From: Stenotrophomonas maltophilia
Lineage (GTDB): Bacteria; Pseudomonadota; Gammaproteobacteria; Xanthomonadales; Xanthomonadaceae
Assembly (NCBI RefSeq): GCF_003205835.1
Contig: NZ_CP029773.1
Location: 962,501-1,026,500, forward strand
DNA length: 64,000 bases
Direction of reading: 5' to 3'
Positions 34,982 through 43,900 of the stretch are shown one piece after another (the stretch's first letter is position 1; every line of letters begins with the position of its first letter). The translations under genes were made by a program, and so were the position numbers. The notes under the pieces are model-generated. The model searched no databases and was not told the origin of the DNA. It saw only the letters and a program-made list of their open reading frames with translations.

Positions 34982-35389
34982 TCAGGCGGTTCCACCTTCC
35001 AGGCAATGGTTGGCTTCGCGCACCAGCTGTCGCGCGGCCACGATCAACCCGTCGGTGTGGAAGGCGCCCAGCTGTTCATCCGGGCCGGCCTCGTTGCGCG
35101 TGCGTTCGGCGGCCTGCAGCAGATCGAGCACTGCGGTGAGCCCTGCCATCGAGCGACGCAGCGACGCGTGATTGCTGGCGGCAAGGGTGAGGCTGCTGCA
35201 CGGCTGCCCGTCCTCGCCATCGACGTTGCTGATGGCATTGAGGCACGCGAAAAACGCGGGTGACTGCACGGGCAGGTTCTGCTCGTCCAATGCGCACTCG
35301 ATCTCGCGTGCGATGTCGTCGGGAACCTGAATGGCGATGTCGGCAATCAAGGCGTACAGGCGTGGAAACGATGCGGCTCGTTTGGTCAT
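34982..35389 (-). CDS. Hypothetical helical protein
   Basis: A 135-residue all-helical, acidic protein (MTKRAASFPRLYALIADIAI). The pattern LRRSMAGLTAVLDLLQAAE and VAARQLVREANHCLE suggests a small helical bundle such as those of xanthomonad-specific families; I cannot name one. It is upstream of the previous hypothetical gene on the same strand. Confidence 0.6.
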   Translation of the reverse strand: MTKRAASFPRLYALIADIAIQVPDDIAREIECALDEQNLPVQSPAFFACLNAISNVDGEDGQPCSSLTLAASNHASLRRSMAGLTAVLDLLQAAERTRNEAGPDEQLGAFHTDGLIVAARQLVREANHCLEGGTA

Positions 35390-35908
35390 GGCGAAACCCT
35401 CACTGGCGCAAGGCCACCTTCGGAGTGAAGGTGGCGGACGGTGCGGGTTGGCGTACCAAGGCAGAAAGGCTCACAGGGAGAAAAGGCCCGGCGGATCTTG
35501 CGATCCCCACGCACCGCCCGCCATAGAAGGCAGTCGGTGCATTCTCTTTGCTGCGATCTGGATCGCAACATCCTGTGAGCCTGTTCGTTTATTCGAGACG
35601 CCAATCCCGACCAGGGCATGCTGCCTTGGCGATGCGATCATCGATCCACGTAAAGACGGAAGTCATTGAGGAAAGTTGCAACAACGCCAGCCAAGACGGG
35701 GTTCCACCATCCATGGGGTAATCCGCGCCTTGTCTGAACGAAGCAGCGCCGCTACACAGCCCAGGTAGATGGCAATCACGTCACCCGGCGCGGGCGCAGA
35801 CAAACGTGCCATCCATGAAAGCAGACGTTCCATCCATGCGCTGTGCCGCCCCTCCCGACGGGCGTAGTCTCGGCTCACTGTCGTCCCATCTGGCCCTGGA
35901 GCCCCGCC
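35390..35908. other. Intergenic region, no gene seen
   Basis: Neither strand offers a frame with protein-like composition. GCTGCGATCTGGATCGCAAC at 35552 contains a short dyad (GCGATC/GATCGC). It probably holds promoters for the divergent hypothetical and tautomerase genes. Confidence 0.5.
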
Positions 35909-36289
35909 ATGCCGCTTGCCCGCATCGATCTTCGCAAAGGTAAATCCGCCGACTACCTGCAGCGCGTCGGTGAAGCCATCTACCAGGCCATGCGTGTGGT
36001 GGGCGTGCCGGAAAATGATCGCTTCCAGATCTTCCAGGAACACGAGCCCGGCACGTTGATCTACGATCCCGGCTACCTGGGCGTGGACCGCACCGACGAT
36101 TTCATCTGCATCCAGATCACCTGGAACGAAGGGCGCACGCTGGAGCAGAAGAAGGCGCTGTACGCCGGCATCGCCGAGGGCCTGCACGCGGCGGTGGGCA
36201 TCCGCCGCGAGGACGTGTTCATCAACCTGGTGGAAGTGAAGAAGGAGAACTGGTCGTTCGGGAACGGCCAGGCGCAGTATGTGATCTGA
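35909..36289 (+). CDS. Tautomerase-superfamily protein
   Basis: A 126-residue protein starting MPLARIDL, with the amino-terminal Pro (after Met removal) that acts as general base in this superfamily. KRKGKSADYLQRVGEAIYQAM-like helix, FQIFQEHEPG, GVDRTDDFICIQITWNEGR and INLVEVKKENWSFGNG follow. The length and the WSFGNG end match the malonate-semialdehyde-decarboxylase-like group. Substrate unknown. Confidence 0.85.
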   Translation: MPLARIDLRKGKSADYLQRVGEAIYQAMRVVGVPENDRFQIFQEHEPGTLIYDPGYLGVDRTDDFICIQITWNEGRTLEQKKALYAGIAEGLHAAVGIRREDVFINLVEVKKENWSFGNGQAQYVI

Positions 36290-36336
36290 TACCGTGCCTG
36301 GGCGCATGGGCCCGTCAAGCCAGCAGGGAGTGTCAC

Positions 36337-36759
36337 ATGGGGAGCAGGATCTTCCGGACGTTGGGCATTGCCTTGGTCCTGTGGGGCGTGCTGGCGCCCG
36401 GCAGAGGCTCGGCAGCCGACCCCATGCGAACCGCGCTGCCCATCGTGACGTTACAGATGAAGGCCGAGCAGATGCTGGACAGCATTCACAGTATGCCGCC
36501 GCCGGAGGGTGCTCAGAAGCAGGACATCAGTGGCTTTGTGAAACAGCAGCTGCCGCCCCGGATGGGCCTGTTGAACGTCAAGTCAGCCTTCGAAGATGTT
36601 CCCACCGCGCGGATATCCCGACCGGCTGAAGGTGTGCTGGTTGTGCGCGACGAAAGAAGACGCTGGCTGTGGTCCCGTACCCATGTCGTGGTGATGACCT
36701 ATCGCTTCACCTACATGCCTGAGCAAGCCAAAGTGCACGCAGTCCGATACACGGAGTAG
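36337..36759 (+). CDS. Small exported hypothetical protein
   Basis: A 140-residue protein with a signal peptide at about 1-27 (FRTLGIALVLWGVLAPGRGSA), then a helical segment with MKAEQMLDSIHSM and a basic C-terminal half ending VHAVRYTE. No Cys, so it is not a lipoprotein. Family not recognised. It lies 68 bp from the end of the tail cluster and is transcribed toward it. Confidence 0.55.
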   Translation: MGSRIFRTLGIALVLWGVLAPGRGSAADPMRTALPIVTLQMKAEQMLDSIHSMPPPEGAQKQDISGFVKQQLPPRMGLLNVKSAFEDVPTARISRPAEGVLVVRDERRRWLWSRTHVVVMTYRFTYMPEQAKVHAVRYTE

Positions 36760-36826
36760 CGCCGGCAGGTCGTGGCAGTGTTACAGCAACTGGATCGGGA
36801 GAACCGCATCCGCGCCCCACCTGGAT

Positions 36827-37900
36827 CTACACCTCGCTGCCGACCTGCTCGCCTTCGGTCGCTGGCGCGCTGCTGGCCGCCTTCACTGCGTCGGCACTGT
36901 TGGGTTGTTCGCACTCGATGCTGGTCACGTAGCCCTCGTGGCTGATGTTGTGCTCGGCGCGCTTGACCAGCCACCGCCCATCCACGCCGTCGCGGAAGCC
37001 CCGCATCACCACCGTGGCTTCGGCCATCAGCGTCTCGCGGCCGGGCAGGGTGTAGCTGAGCGTGCGCGTCTGCCGGGCTTGTTCCTGGTGCTTGGCGCGT
37101 GCTGCGGCTTCGGCGGTTTCGCGGTCGGCGTAGGCCATGCGCAGGCGCACGATCGGTTCACCGCTGCCCAACTTCACCTCCTGGCGCGTGGCACCGCGTA
37201 CATCGCGGTAGTAGGCAATGGTGGTGCCGGTTTTCTCGCGTGAGACGATGCTCACCTTGTAGCTACTGCCATCGGCGGGGGTCAGGGTGACGTCGGGAAT
37301 GCGCTCACCGCTTGCACTGGTGGAGTCGCCCCGTTTGACGAACATCAGGCGGCCGCCGCCCGGCTTGGCGATGGCATCGTGCTGCTTGGCCAGGCGCAGC
37401 AGCAGGTTCATGTCCGATTCCTGCGACTGCACCGTCAGCGGCAGCACGATCGATGCCAGCGATCCACTCACGGCGGCGCTCAGTCCGTGTTCGGCGGCCA
37501 TGCGCTGCACCATGCCACCGATCGTCGTGCCCTTCTTCCAGGTGCGCGTCTTCTGTGTCTGCAGTTCGTTCTTGCCGCCCTTGCTGGCCTCGAACGGTGC
37601 GGCACGCGCGCGCAGGGTCATGCTGCCCGGGTAGCCGGAAATCTCCACCTCGTCGCAGATGTACAGGCCCATGCGCCGCACTTCGCCGTCATAGCCGATG
37701 AAGGCCTCCAGCTCCGCGCCTGCCGGCGGCAGCTGGATCGGATCGGACGGGTCATGGTCGGCCAGCTGCAGCTCCAGCATGTCCGAGCTGTTGTCGGTCT
37801 CGTCGGTGATGCGCAGTGATTTGAAGCGCGACATGATCTTGTCGGTGATGTCCTGGCTGTTGGCCACCACGCGGAATGCCGGTGCGATGTTCAATCCCAC
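36827..37900 (-). CDS. D: Phage late control / tail protein D
   Basis: A 357-residue P2 gpD homologue, the hub protein of the baseplate. It has the beta-rich start PAFRVVANSQDITDKIMSR, then SSDMLELQLADHDPSDPIQLPP, FIGYDGEVRRMG, and the late ASGERIPDVTLTPADGSSYK. Length agrees with P2 gpD (387). It is the last gene of the tail operon and follows X with a 10-bp overlap. Confidence 0.92.
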   Translation of the reverse strand: MGLNIAPAFRVVANSQDITDKIMSRFKSLRITDETDNSSDMLELQLADHDPSDPIQLPPAGAELEAFIGYDGEVRRMGLYICDEVEISGYPGSMTLRARAAPFEASKGGKNELQTQKTRTWKKGTTIGGMVQRMAAEHGLSAAVSGSLASIVLPLTVQSQESDMNLLLRLAKQHDAIAKPGGGRLMFVKRGDSTSASGERIPDVTLTPADGSSYKVSIVSREKTGTTIAYYRDVRGATRQEVKLGSGEPIVRLRMAYADRETAEAAARAKHQEQARQTRTLSYTLPGRETLMAEATVVMRGFRDGVDGRWLVKRAEHNISHEGYVTSIECEQPNSADAVKAASSAPATEGEQVGSEV

Positions 37901-38106
37901 AGGGCCACTCCCTTGCGTTCGCCGGCGGGGCGCTGCACGTCCGGCAGGGTGATCGCCAGGCCCGCAGGCAGTACCGCGCCGCGCGCGGCCAGGCCCGGGT
38001 TGGCATCGAACACCGCGCGCAGGATGGCCGGTGATTGTTCGCCATAGTGCGCGTACGCGATGCGGTCGACGACGTCGCCGTCGCGGGTGTTATACGTTCG
38101 TGCCAT
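37891..38106 (-). CDS. X: Tail protein X (LysM-like)
   Basis: A 71-residue protein from ATG 38106: YNTRDGDVVDRIAYAHYG, then ILRAVFDANPGLAARG and LPAGLAITLPDV. This is the P2 gpX family, a small LysM-like fold that attaches to the tail tube or baseplate. It overlaps U (17 bp) and D. Confidence 0.9.
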   Translation of the reverse strand: MARTYNTRDGDVVDRIAYAHYGEQSPAILRAVFDANPGLAARGAVLPAGLAITLPDVQRPAGERKGVALWD

Positions 38107-38557
38107 CGCTGTGCTTCCGCAGGGAGAGGGTGAATTCGTGCCGCTGGATTCCCGCATCGACGGTGAAACCGGAGGCGGTGGCGTCGATCTTGTCGATGAC
38201 CCACAGCCCCAGGTTCCCGCCCTTGCCGGTCAGCAGCCGCTGTGGCTTGCCCTGCGCTGCCAGCTTGCGCAGCTGCGAGAGCTCATTGCCGGCGCCCCGG
38301 AACTGATAGTGGATGACGCCGGGCAGCGTCATGCTGGCCTTGCCGGGGCCGGTGTACTGCAGGGCGGCCATCTGCCCGATGCGCTCCTGCGCAGCCCAGC
38401 CATACTCGTTGCTCTGCTGGATGTTCTGGAACACGGCGGTGTTGAGGCTGAACTTGAAGCCCCCCAGCATCAGCAGCACCGGGGCATTGCCGGAGTCGTT
38501 ACTCTGGAAACGGGACAACAGCTTGTCGATGGATGCGGTTACGAACTCGCGCTTCAT
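38090..38557 (-). CDS. U: Tail protein U
   Basis: A 155-residue P2 gpU homologue: LLMLGGFKFSLNTAVFQNI, YGWAAQERIGQMAALQYTGPG, TLPGVIHYQFRGAG, QRLLTGKGGNLGLWVI. It is involved in tail completion and baseplate assembly. It lies between T and X as in P2. Confidence 0.93.
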   Translation of the reverse strand: MKREFVTASIDKLLSRFQSNDSGNAPVLLMLGGFKFSLNTAVFQNIQQSNEYGWAAQERIGQMAALQYTGPGKASMTLPGVIHYQFRGAGNELSQLRKLAAQGKPQRLLTGKGGNLGLWVIDKIDATASGFTVDAGIQRHEFTLSLRKHSDGTNV

Positions 38558-38559
38558 GC

Positions 38560-41007
38560 TTAGTTCCTGTCTGCCAGGCTGCCACGGGCGGCGAGCGCGT
38601 TGCGACGCTGCAGCTCGTCTGCAGTGCGACGTGCCACCGATTCGCTGGATTCACCGGGTTGCTGGTGGATGGTGATGTTGTTGGTCTGTTGCTGCTGCAC
38701 GGTGGTCGGTGCACGCATCGTGGGCGAGGGCATGTCCGGCGCCCGGCGTCCCTGCGCGCCGCTCAGCTCGGCCATGCGGCGGTTCAGGCCATCGTTGTCG
38801 TTGGTGCCGACCGCGTACGCCACGCGCGCCATGTCACCGATGCCACCACCGCCGCGCGCCTTCATGCCGCTGTAGATGTTGGCGGCGCCCACCGCGGTCT
38901 GCAGCCCGCCCTCGGCGACCTCCAGCGCTTTGTCCTTGGCAGCCCCTACGCCACCACCAAGCTTGTCCATGAACCAGCCGACGCCTTCGATGACCGGCTT
39001 GAGCTTCTCCAGGATGCGGTCGAATGCTGCGGTCGCCTTCTGGCTGATCGACTCCCAGATGTTGCCAAGGGTCTCGTTGATGAAGCCGGCGACGGTGCCG
39101 AGCATCTCGCCCAGCCACACCACCGCCCCCACCACGCCGCCGATGACCTGGATCACCAGCCGGAAGTTGGTCAGCAGCGCCTCACCCACCAGCGAGCCGA
39201 TCTGGGCGACGCGTGACAATTCATTGCCGGTGTACTGCGCCGGTTCCAGCATCTTCGACAGCCAGTCCCAGGCCTGGCCGATCAGCCCGCTCATGACTTC
39301 CCAGGCGGGGCGCAGTGGTTCAACCGCGCGCATCAGTTCACCCATCGCCGCGGTGCCTGCACCGCTCAGGCCTTCCCATACGCCGCCCAGGAATGCCTTG
39401 ATCGGTTCCCAGTACTTGCGCACCAGCAGGGCGCCGGCAGTGATGGCGGCGACCGCAACGGCGATGGGGCCACCGCCGATGGCACCCACGGCAGTGGCGA
39501 CGATGCGGAAGCCCGATGCCAGGCGCATGGCCATCGGCCCGAAGCGCCCCAGCTGTGCCAGCAGGCTGCCACCACGGAACAGCTCGAAGGCCTTCTGCAC
39601 GCCCAGGATCGGGCCCTGCAGGAACGTCCAGGCGTAGCGTGCGCCGAGCACCGCCGTGCGCATGCCCAGCATGCCGACCACGATCTGCGTGGTGTTGGCG
39701 ATCAGCTTCGGGTTTTCCTGCACGAACGAGGTGACCCCGTTCAGCAGTTCGGTCAGCTTGACCGCGGCCTCGCCCACCGCCGGCAGCAGCGCCGCACCGA
39801 ACGCCTTGGACAGGTTGTCCACGGCGATCTTCGCGCCTTCGATCTTCTGCGGATCGGTCTGCATCGCATCGGCATAGGCGGCATCGGTGGTACCCGCCGA
39901 TCCGTTCAGTGCCTTGTCGCGGACGCGGATGTAGGTATCCCAGTTCTCGATCATCGGCTGGACGAAGTCCTTCGCCTGCGCATCGCTGAACAGGGTGCCG
40001 ATCTTCTTCTGGTCGCCCGCTGTGGCCTTGATGATCCCCTGCATCGCGGCATCGAAGGGATTGCCACCACTCGTCTGTGCCTCGCCGATGATCTTGCGCA
40101 GATCCAGGTTCAGGCTCTTCTTGGCCTTCGCCTGCAGGTCCGGGGACAGTACGGCCGACATGAAACTCTTCATGTTGCTGGCGGCCTTGTCGGCACCGCC
40201 GGCCGAATCCAGCGTGGCCTCAAGTGCCGCACCCAGCGTGGCGGCCGCTGACGTGCCCTGCAGCTTCATCGCTTCGAACGACGAGCCCAGTGTGGGCAGC
40301 ACCTCGGCCATGTCCTTCAGGCCCAGGCTGCCCTGCTGGCTGTTCACCACCAGCACGTCCAGCGCGCTCTGCATGCGCGAGGGATCGATGTCGAACGAGC
40401 GCTGCAGGCTGGCGGCCGCCTTGGCAACGTCATCGATGCTGGCACCGGTGACGGTGGTGGTCCGTCCAACGGCGCCGAGGCTGGCCTGCGCGGACTGTGC
40501 ATCCATGCCGGCTGCGACCATCAGCTTGATCGACCGCTGCAGATCGTCGGCGCCCTGGTTGGTTGCGCGCGACTGCTGCAGGATCGCCTGGCCGAGCGCA
40601 CTCACCTGCGCGCGGCTGAGGTTGGCTGCCACGCCGATCTGCTGGTTCTGGCGGGCGAAGCCGGAGGCGTTCTCGACCGGCTTGGCCAGTGCGGTGACGG
40701 CGGTGCCGAGTGTGCCGCGCGCTGCCTTGAACGAGGCGCCGAGTTTCTCGCGCTTCTCCAGGTTGGCAGTGCGCTTGGCTTCGACACGCTCCAGCGCTTC
40801 CTGTGAGGCGCGCAGCGCATCGGCCTGCGCGCGCATGCGGGTGTAGGCGGCGCCCGACTTCTTCATCGCGGCGAGCTTGAGCTCCAGCTTGCCGGCTTCA
40901 TCGCCGAGGCGCTTCACGCCATCATTGGCGAAGGACAATGCGTCCTTCAGCGATTTGGACACCGAGCCGCCGATCGTGATCGTTGTCGTTTGAACGTTAT
41001 TGGCCAT
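38560..41007 (-). CDS. T: Tail tape measure protein T
   Basis: An 815-residue protein: helical and coiled-coil N-terminal third (KRLGDEAGKLELKLAAMKK), Gly/Ala-rich hydrophobic middle (several stretches like MLGMRTAVLGARYAWTFL and AVGAIGGGPIAVAVAAITAG) and a Ser/Thr/Gln-rich end. Its length sets the tail length; at 815 residues it matches P2 gpT (815). A TIGR01760-like tape measure segment lies near 90-400. Start overlaps the E' stop. Confidence 0.93.
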   Translation of the reverse strand: MANNVQTTTITIGGSVSKSLKDALSFANDGVKRLGDEAGKLELKLAAMKKSGAAYTRMRAQADALRASQEALERVEAKRTANLEKREKLGASFKAARGTLGTAVTALAKPVENASGFARQNQQIGVAANLSRAQVSALGQAILQQSRATNQGADDLQRSIKLMVAAGMDAQSAQASLGAVGRTTTVTGASIDDVAKAAASLQRSFDIDPSRMQSALDVLVVNSQQGSLGLKDMAEVLPTLGSSFEAMKLQGTSAAATLGAALEATLDSAGGADKAASNMKSFMSAVLSPDLQAKAKKSLNLDLRKIIGEAQTSGGNPFDAAMQGIIKATAGDQKKIGTLFSDAQAKDFVQPMIENWDTYIRVRDKALNGSAGTTDAAYADAMQTDPQKIEGAKIAVDNLSKAFGAALLPAVGEAAVKLTELLNGVTSFVQENPKLIANTTQIVVGMLGMRTAVLGARYAWTFLQGPILGVQKAFELFRGGSLLAQLGRFGPMAMRLASGFRIVATAVGAIGGGPIAVAVAAITAGALLVRKYWEPIKAFLGGVWEGLSGAGTAAMGELMRAVEPLRPAWEVMSGLIGQAWDWLSKMLEPAQYTGNELSRVAQIGSLVGEALLTNFRLVIQVIGGVVGAVVWLGEMLGTVAGFINETLGNIWESISQKATAAFDRILEKLKPVIEGVGWFMDKLGGGVGAAKDKALEVAEGGLQTAVGAANIYSGMKARGGGGIGDMARVAYAVGTNDNDGLNRRMAELSGAQGRRAPDMPSPTMRAPTTVQQQQTNNITIHQQPGESSESVARRTADELQRRNALAARGSLADRN

Positions 41008-41141
41008 GTACCGGCAACCCCTGAATCCACCAGATGAACTTCGACACCCGCAGCGTCATGATCTCGCGCAGGCCCCAGCCGGTATGACCGGCCAGGGCGA
41101 GCACTCCCTGCCTGATCTGCGGCAGGGTCAGGTGGTAAAAA
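40997..41141 (-). CDS. E' extension made by -1 frameshift from E
   Basis: The second frame carries YHLTLPQIRQGVLALAGH, then WGLREIMTLRVSKFIWW, which is GpE' of P2. No good start is present. An AAAAA run on the plus strand (TTTTT in the mRNA) at 41137-41141, just before the E stop at 41128, is the likely slip site, giving an E+E' fusion as in P2. The heptamer is not a textbook one, so the slip needs testing. Confidence 0.7.
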
Positions 41142-41418
41142 GCGCGACGCCTGCCTGCAGCCGGGCGTAGTCGCGCAGCGGCATCTTGCGCACGTCGTCC
41201 GGCGAGATCTCGCACAGGTTGGCGATCATCCGTACCTCGCGCTGTGCATCACTGCCCTTGTCGTCCTGGTAGCGCTCCATGTCTTCCACGGTCGGTTCGC
41301 GCATGCGCAGCACGGCGGTTTCCATGCCGCTGACCTGGCGCGGGCGGGTGAGGGTGATCTCGGCAAAGCCATCGCGCTCGATGACGGTGTCGGTGGGGGT
41401 CTTGGTCTTGCTGGACAT
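41128..41418 (-). CDS. E: Tail assembly chaperone E
   Basis: A 96-residue P2 gpE homologue (MSSKTKTPTDTVIERDGFAE, then LTRPRQVSGMETAVLRMREPT and DVRKMPLRDYARLQAGV). Together with the frameshifted E+E' it chaperones the tape measure during tail assembly. Placed between FII and T. Confidence 0.9.
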   Translation of the reverse strand: MSSKTKTPTDTVIERDGFAEITLTRPRQVSGMETAVLRMREPTVEDMERYQDDKGSDAQREVRMIANLCEISPDDVRKMPLRDYARLQAGVALFTT

Positions 41419-41498
41419 AAAGGCGTTCCTGGAATGCGATGCGGTGCGATGGATGCGGGGGCGCGAGGCGCCCCCGTGTTTCTCGGTGCGGTGCCGGC

Positions 41499-42002
41499 TC
41501 AGATGCCCAGCGCGCCGCGGATGCCGGCCAGCACGTCCACGCCACCCTGGCGCGCGATCATGTTGACCACGTCGATCTCCTGCACGACCTGGGCACCATG
41601 GGTCAGCTTGTAGTAGCTCAGCGCCAGGTTGACCTTGATCGTGCCCTTCTCGCCAACCTTGGTTTCGCCGCGGTCCAGCAGCTTCACCTTGCCGCGCATG
41701 TTGTGCACGACCTGGGTCACCTCGCCGTCGTCGCCTTCCAGCGCCTCGCGGGCGGTGAAGCCGTACTCCTTGCTTTCGATGACGTGGAACTTGCTCATGA
41801 TCTCCGCGTCGTCGGAAGCGAACTCGACATCGGCGGTGAGCTTTTCATGGCCGAGCACGATCTCGGTCGGGGCGAGCATGCCGCCGGCCTGGAAGTCCTC
41901 GGTCTTCAGCGACAGCTTCGGTGCAGTGAAGGACATCACGCTGCCGGCATAGCCCTTGCCGTCGACGTAGAAGTTGAAGTTTTTGCGGATCTTGCGCGCC
42001 AT
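41499..42002 (-). CDS. FII: Major tail tube protein FII
   Basis: A 167-residue tube subunit: MARKIRKNFNFYVDGKGYAG, LSLKTEDFQAGGMLAPTEI, HEKLTADVEFASDDAEIM, then GKVKLLDRGETKVGEKGTIKV. Full-length compared with P2 gpFII (172). It stacks as hexameric rings to form the inner tube. It starts 2 bp after the FI stop, so it is coupled to FI. Confidence 0.95.
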   Translation of the reverse strand: MARKIRKNFNFYVDGKGYAGSVMSFTAPKLSLKTEDFQAGGMLAPTEIVLGHEKLTADVEFASDDAEIMSKFHVIESKEYGFTAREALEGDDGEVTQVVHNMRGKVKLLDRGETKVGEKGTIKVNLALSYYKLTHGAQVVQEIDVVNMIARQGGVDVLAGIRGALGI

Positions 42003-42004
42003 GC

Positions 42005-43204
42005 TTAGAAGATCTCCGAGACGTAGTTGTTGTTCATGTGCATGCGGAAGGTCAGCTGCTCACCCGGGTAGGTCGGGGTGAAGTCGAAGTCCCAGAAGAA
42101 GCGGCCCTGGGCCACGCTGTCCGCTGCGTTCAGTTCCGGGTCGATCCAGCAGTTGCCGCCGAGGATCGCGCCCTGGGTCTTCAGGCCGCGCAGGAAGGCG
42201 TTGACGCCCTCGCGCACGTCGTCGACGTAGGTCTTGCTGATGCCGCGATCGACGGCCCACAGATGGGCAGCCTCGAGGCTGTCGGCAATGATGTCGGCAG
42301 TGCGCACCACGCACAGGAACTGCCACTTCTGGTCGCTGCTGGCGGTACGGTTGCCCCACAGGCGGAAGCCACCTTCGCGGATGATGGTCGCCACGTTCGA
42401 CTGGTTCAGCAGGTTGGCGCGGCTGGTCGCGTCGGACAGGCCGAAGTCGATCGCACGCGCGGTACCGACCACGCCGTTGAGTTCCAGGTTCGACGGCGAT
42501 GCCCACCAGCCGCGTTCGTTGTCGCTGCGGGCGATGGCGCCGGCCACGGCACCGGAGGCGTAGCGGGTGACGATGGCATCACCGGACTGCACCAGCAGCG
42601 CCGGGTCGACCACGTAGACGCGCTTGGAGCCGGTCAGGGCGGTGGTGCTCTTGGCAGCGTCGTCGGTGCTGTTCGGGCCATCCTTGATGATCACCGCGCG
42701 CAGCTTGTCGGCGATGCCGAGCAGTTCCGCTACGACCGGGTTGGCCAGCAGTTCGGTGTCGCGCTTTTCGTGGGTGTGGGTGAAGCCCGGCACCGCCAGG
42801 ATGCGTGGCTTGATGCCCACGACCGACTTTGCCGCCAGCAGTGCATGCACGCCGGTGTAGGCACCGGTCTGCGCGTTCACGCCGCCCAGCACGTTGGCCA
42901 GGGTGTCGTTCTCGGTGGCGCCCTTCTCGACGCGGACAACGACGACGACCGCGTTGGACTGGTCGAAGATGGCGTCGAGCTGGCCCGGGAGGGTGCCCTC
43001 ATCGACTTCGGTGGCGGTGCCGGCGAGCAGTTTGGCTGCCTGCGAACGCGAGGTCACCAGGACCGGGGTGTTGTACGGGAAGGCGATCTTGTCGGCGCGG
43101 GGCGCGGTGCCCACGATGCCGATGACGCTGGTCGAGGCAACAGCGATCGAGCGGGAACCACCATCGATGTTGACGACCTGCACGCCATGCAGAAATTCGG
43201 CCAT
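42005..43204 (-). CDS. FI: Tail sheath protein FI
   Basis: A 399-residue contractile sheath subunit: MAEFLHGVQVVNIDGGSRSI, VIGIVGTAPRAD, VFDQSNAVVVVRVEKG-like strand, then FLRGLKTQGAILGGNCWIDPELN and the ending YPGEQLTFRMHMNNNYVSEIF. The length equals P2 gpFI (396). Presence of sheath makes this an R-type, not F-type, particle. Confidence 0.95.
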   Translation of the reverse strand: MAEFLHGVQVVNIDGGSRSIAVASTSVIGIVGTAPRADKIAFPYNTPVLVTSRSQAAKLLAGTATEVDEGTLPGQLDAIFDQSNAVVVVVRVEKGATENDTLANVLGGVNAQTGAYTGVHALLAAKSVVGIKPRILAVPGFTHTHEKRDTELLANPVVAELLGIADKLRAVIIKDGPNSTDDAAKSTTALTGSKRVYVVDPALLVQSGDAIVTRYASGAVAGAIARSDNERGWWASPSNLELNGVVGTARAIDFGLSDATSRANLLNQSNVATIIREGGFRLWGNRTASSDQKWQFLCVVRTADIIADSLEAAHLWAVDRGISKTYVDDVREGVNAFLRGLKTQGAILGGNCWIDPELNAADSVAQGRFFWDFDFTPTYPGEQLTFRMHMNNNYVSEIF

Positions 43205-43311
43205 GCGTTGTTTTTTCCTTGGTTGGGTGGGTGCTGCGGTCGCGATCTGCGCCGCATGGGTACATGTTCGTATCTGGCCGCGGCTGGCTTAATTGCAGCC
43301 GTGGCCCGATG

Positions 43312-43896
43312 TCAGGGTTGCGGCTGCGCGGCCGGGTCGGGTTCGGGTGCAGTGACCATCACCCAGGCGGCACGGGTTTCATCGAAGGTGACCGGGTAGC
43401 TGCGATCCGCAGGCGGTGCCAGATCGGTGACCGATGACGGCAGCGCGACCCCACGGGAAACGGGAGTAGCGAAGCTGGCATCGTGCTTGTTCCACAGCGG
43501 TCGCGTGCTGTAGTCCGGCAGCAATGTCCATTCGCGGCGGCTGGCATTCCACGCGTTGTATTGCGCGGTGGTGCCATCCAACTTGAATGGCTCGGACAGG
43601 GTTACGTCCTTGGGCAACGGCTCGCCCAGCGCAAGGCGATTGGGTATCGCCATCGCGGTGCGTGTGTCCCACAGCATGTGGTTACGGAAATCGGCCACCG
43701 TTTCCCAGCGTGAGCCGTCATCGGCCAAGCGCAGTGCCTGGTATTCGCCGGCAGTTTGGCGAGGCGTGACGTCCACGGTGAAGTCGGGCAGGTTCCAGGT
43801 ACCGTCCGGGGAAGGCTGCAGGCGGACCTTGCCCATGTAGGCGCGGGTATCGGGATCGTAGGAGTGCGCGAAGCGCGGTTCAGTAGGCAAGCTCAT
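43312..43896 (-). CDS. Tail fibre assembly chaperone
   Basis: A 194-residue protein starting MSLPTEPRFAHSYDPDTRAY; the pattern GEYQALRLADDGSRWETVAD, LALGEPLPKD and ATPVSRGVALPSSVTDLAPP is typical of P2 gpG/Tfa-like proteins that fold the fibre C-terminus. It starts 4 bp after the fibre gene stop, as expected. Fibre and chaperone usually vary together with target range. Confidence 0.75.
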   Translation of the reverse strand: MSLPTEPRFAHSYDPDTRAYMGKVRLQPSPDGTWNLPDFTVDVTPRQTAGEYQALRLADDGSRWETVADFRNHMLWDTRTAMAIPNRLALGEPLPKDVTLSEPFKLDGTTAQYNAWNASRREWTLLPDYSTRPLWNKHDASFATPVSRGVALPSSVTDLAPPADRSYPVTFDETRAAWVMVTAPEPDPAAQPQP

Positions 43897-43900
43897 GTCC

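Noticed and set aside
35390..35908. Possible small genes in the gap before the tautomerase
   Set aside because: Frames are short, Arg/Cys-rich and lack starts with a binding site.
42038..43399. Plus-strand frame opposite the tail sheath gene
   Set aside because: Shadow of FI; no family and biased composition.
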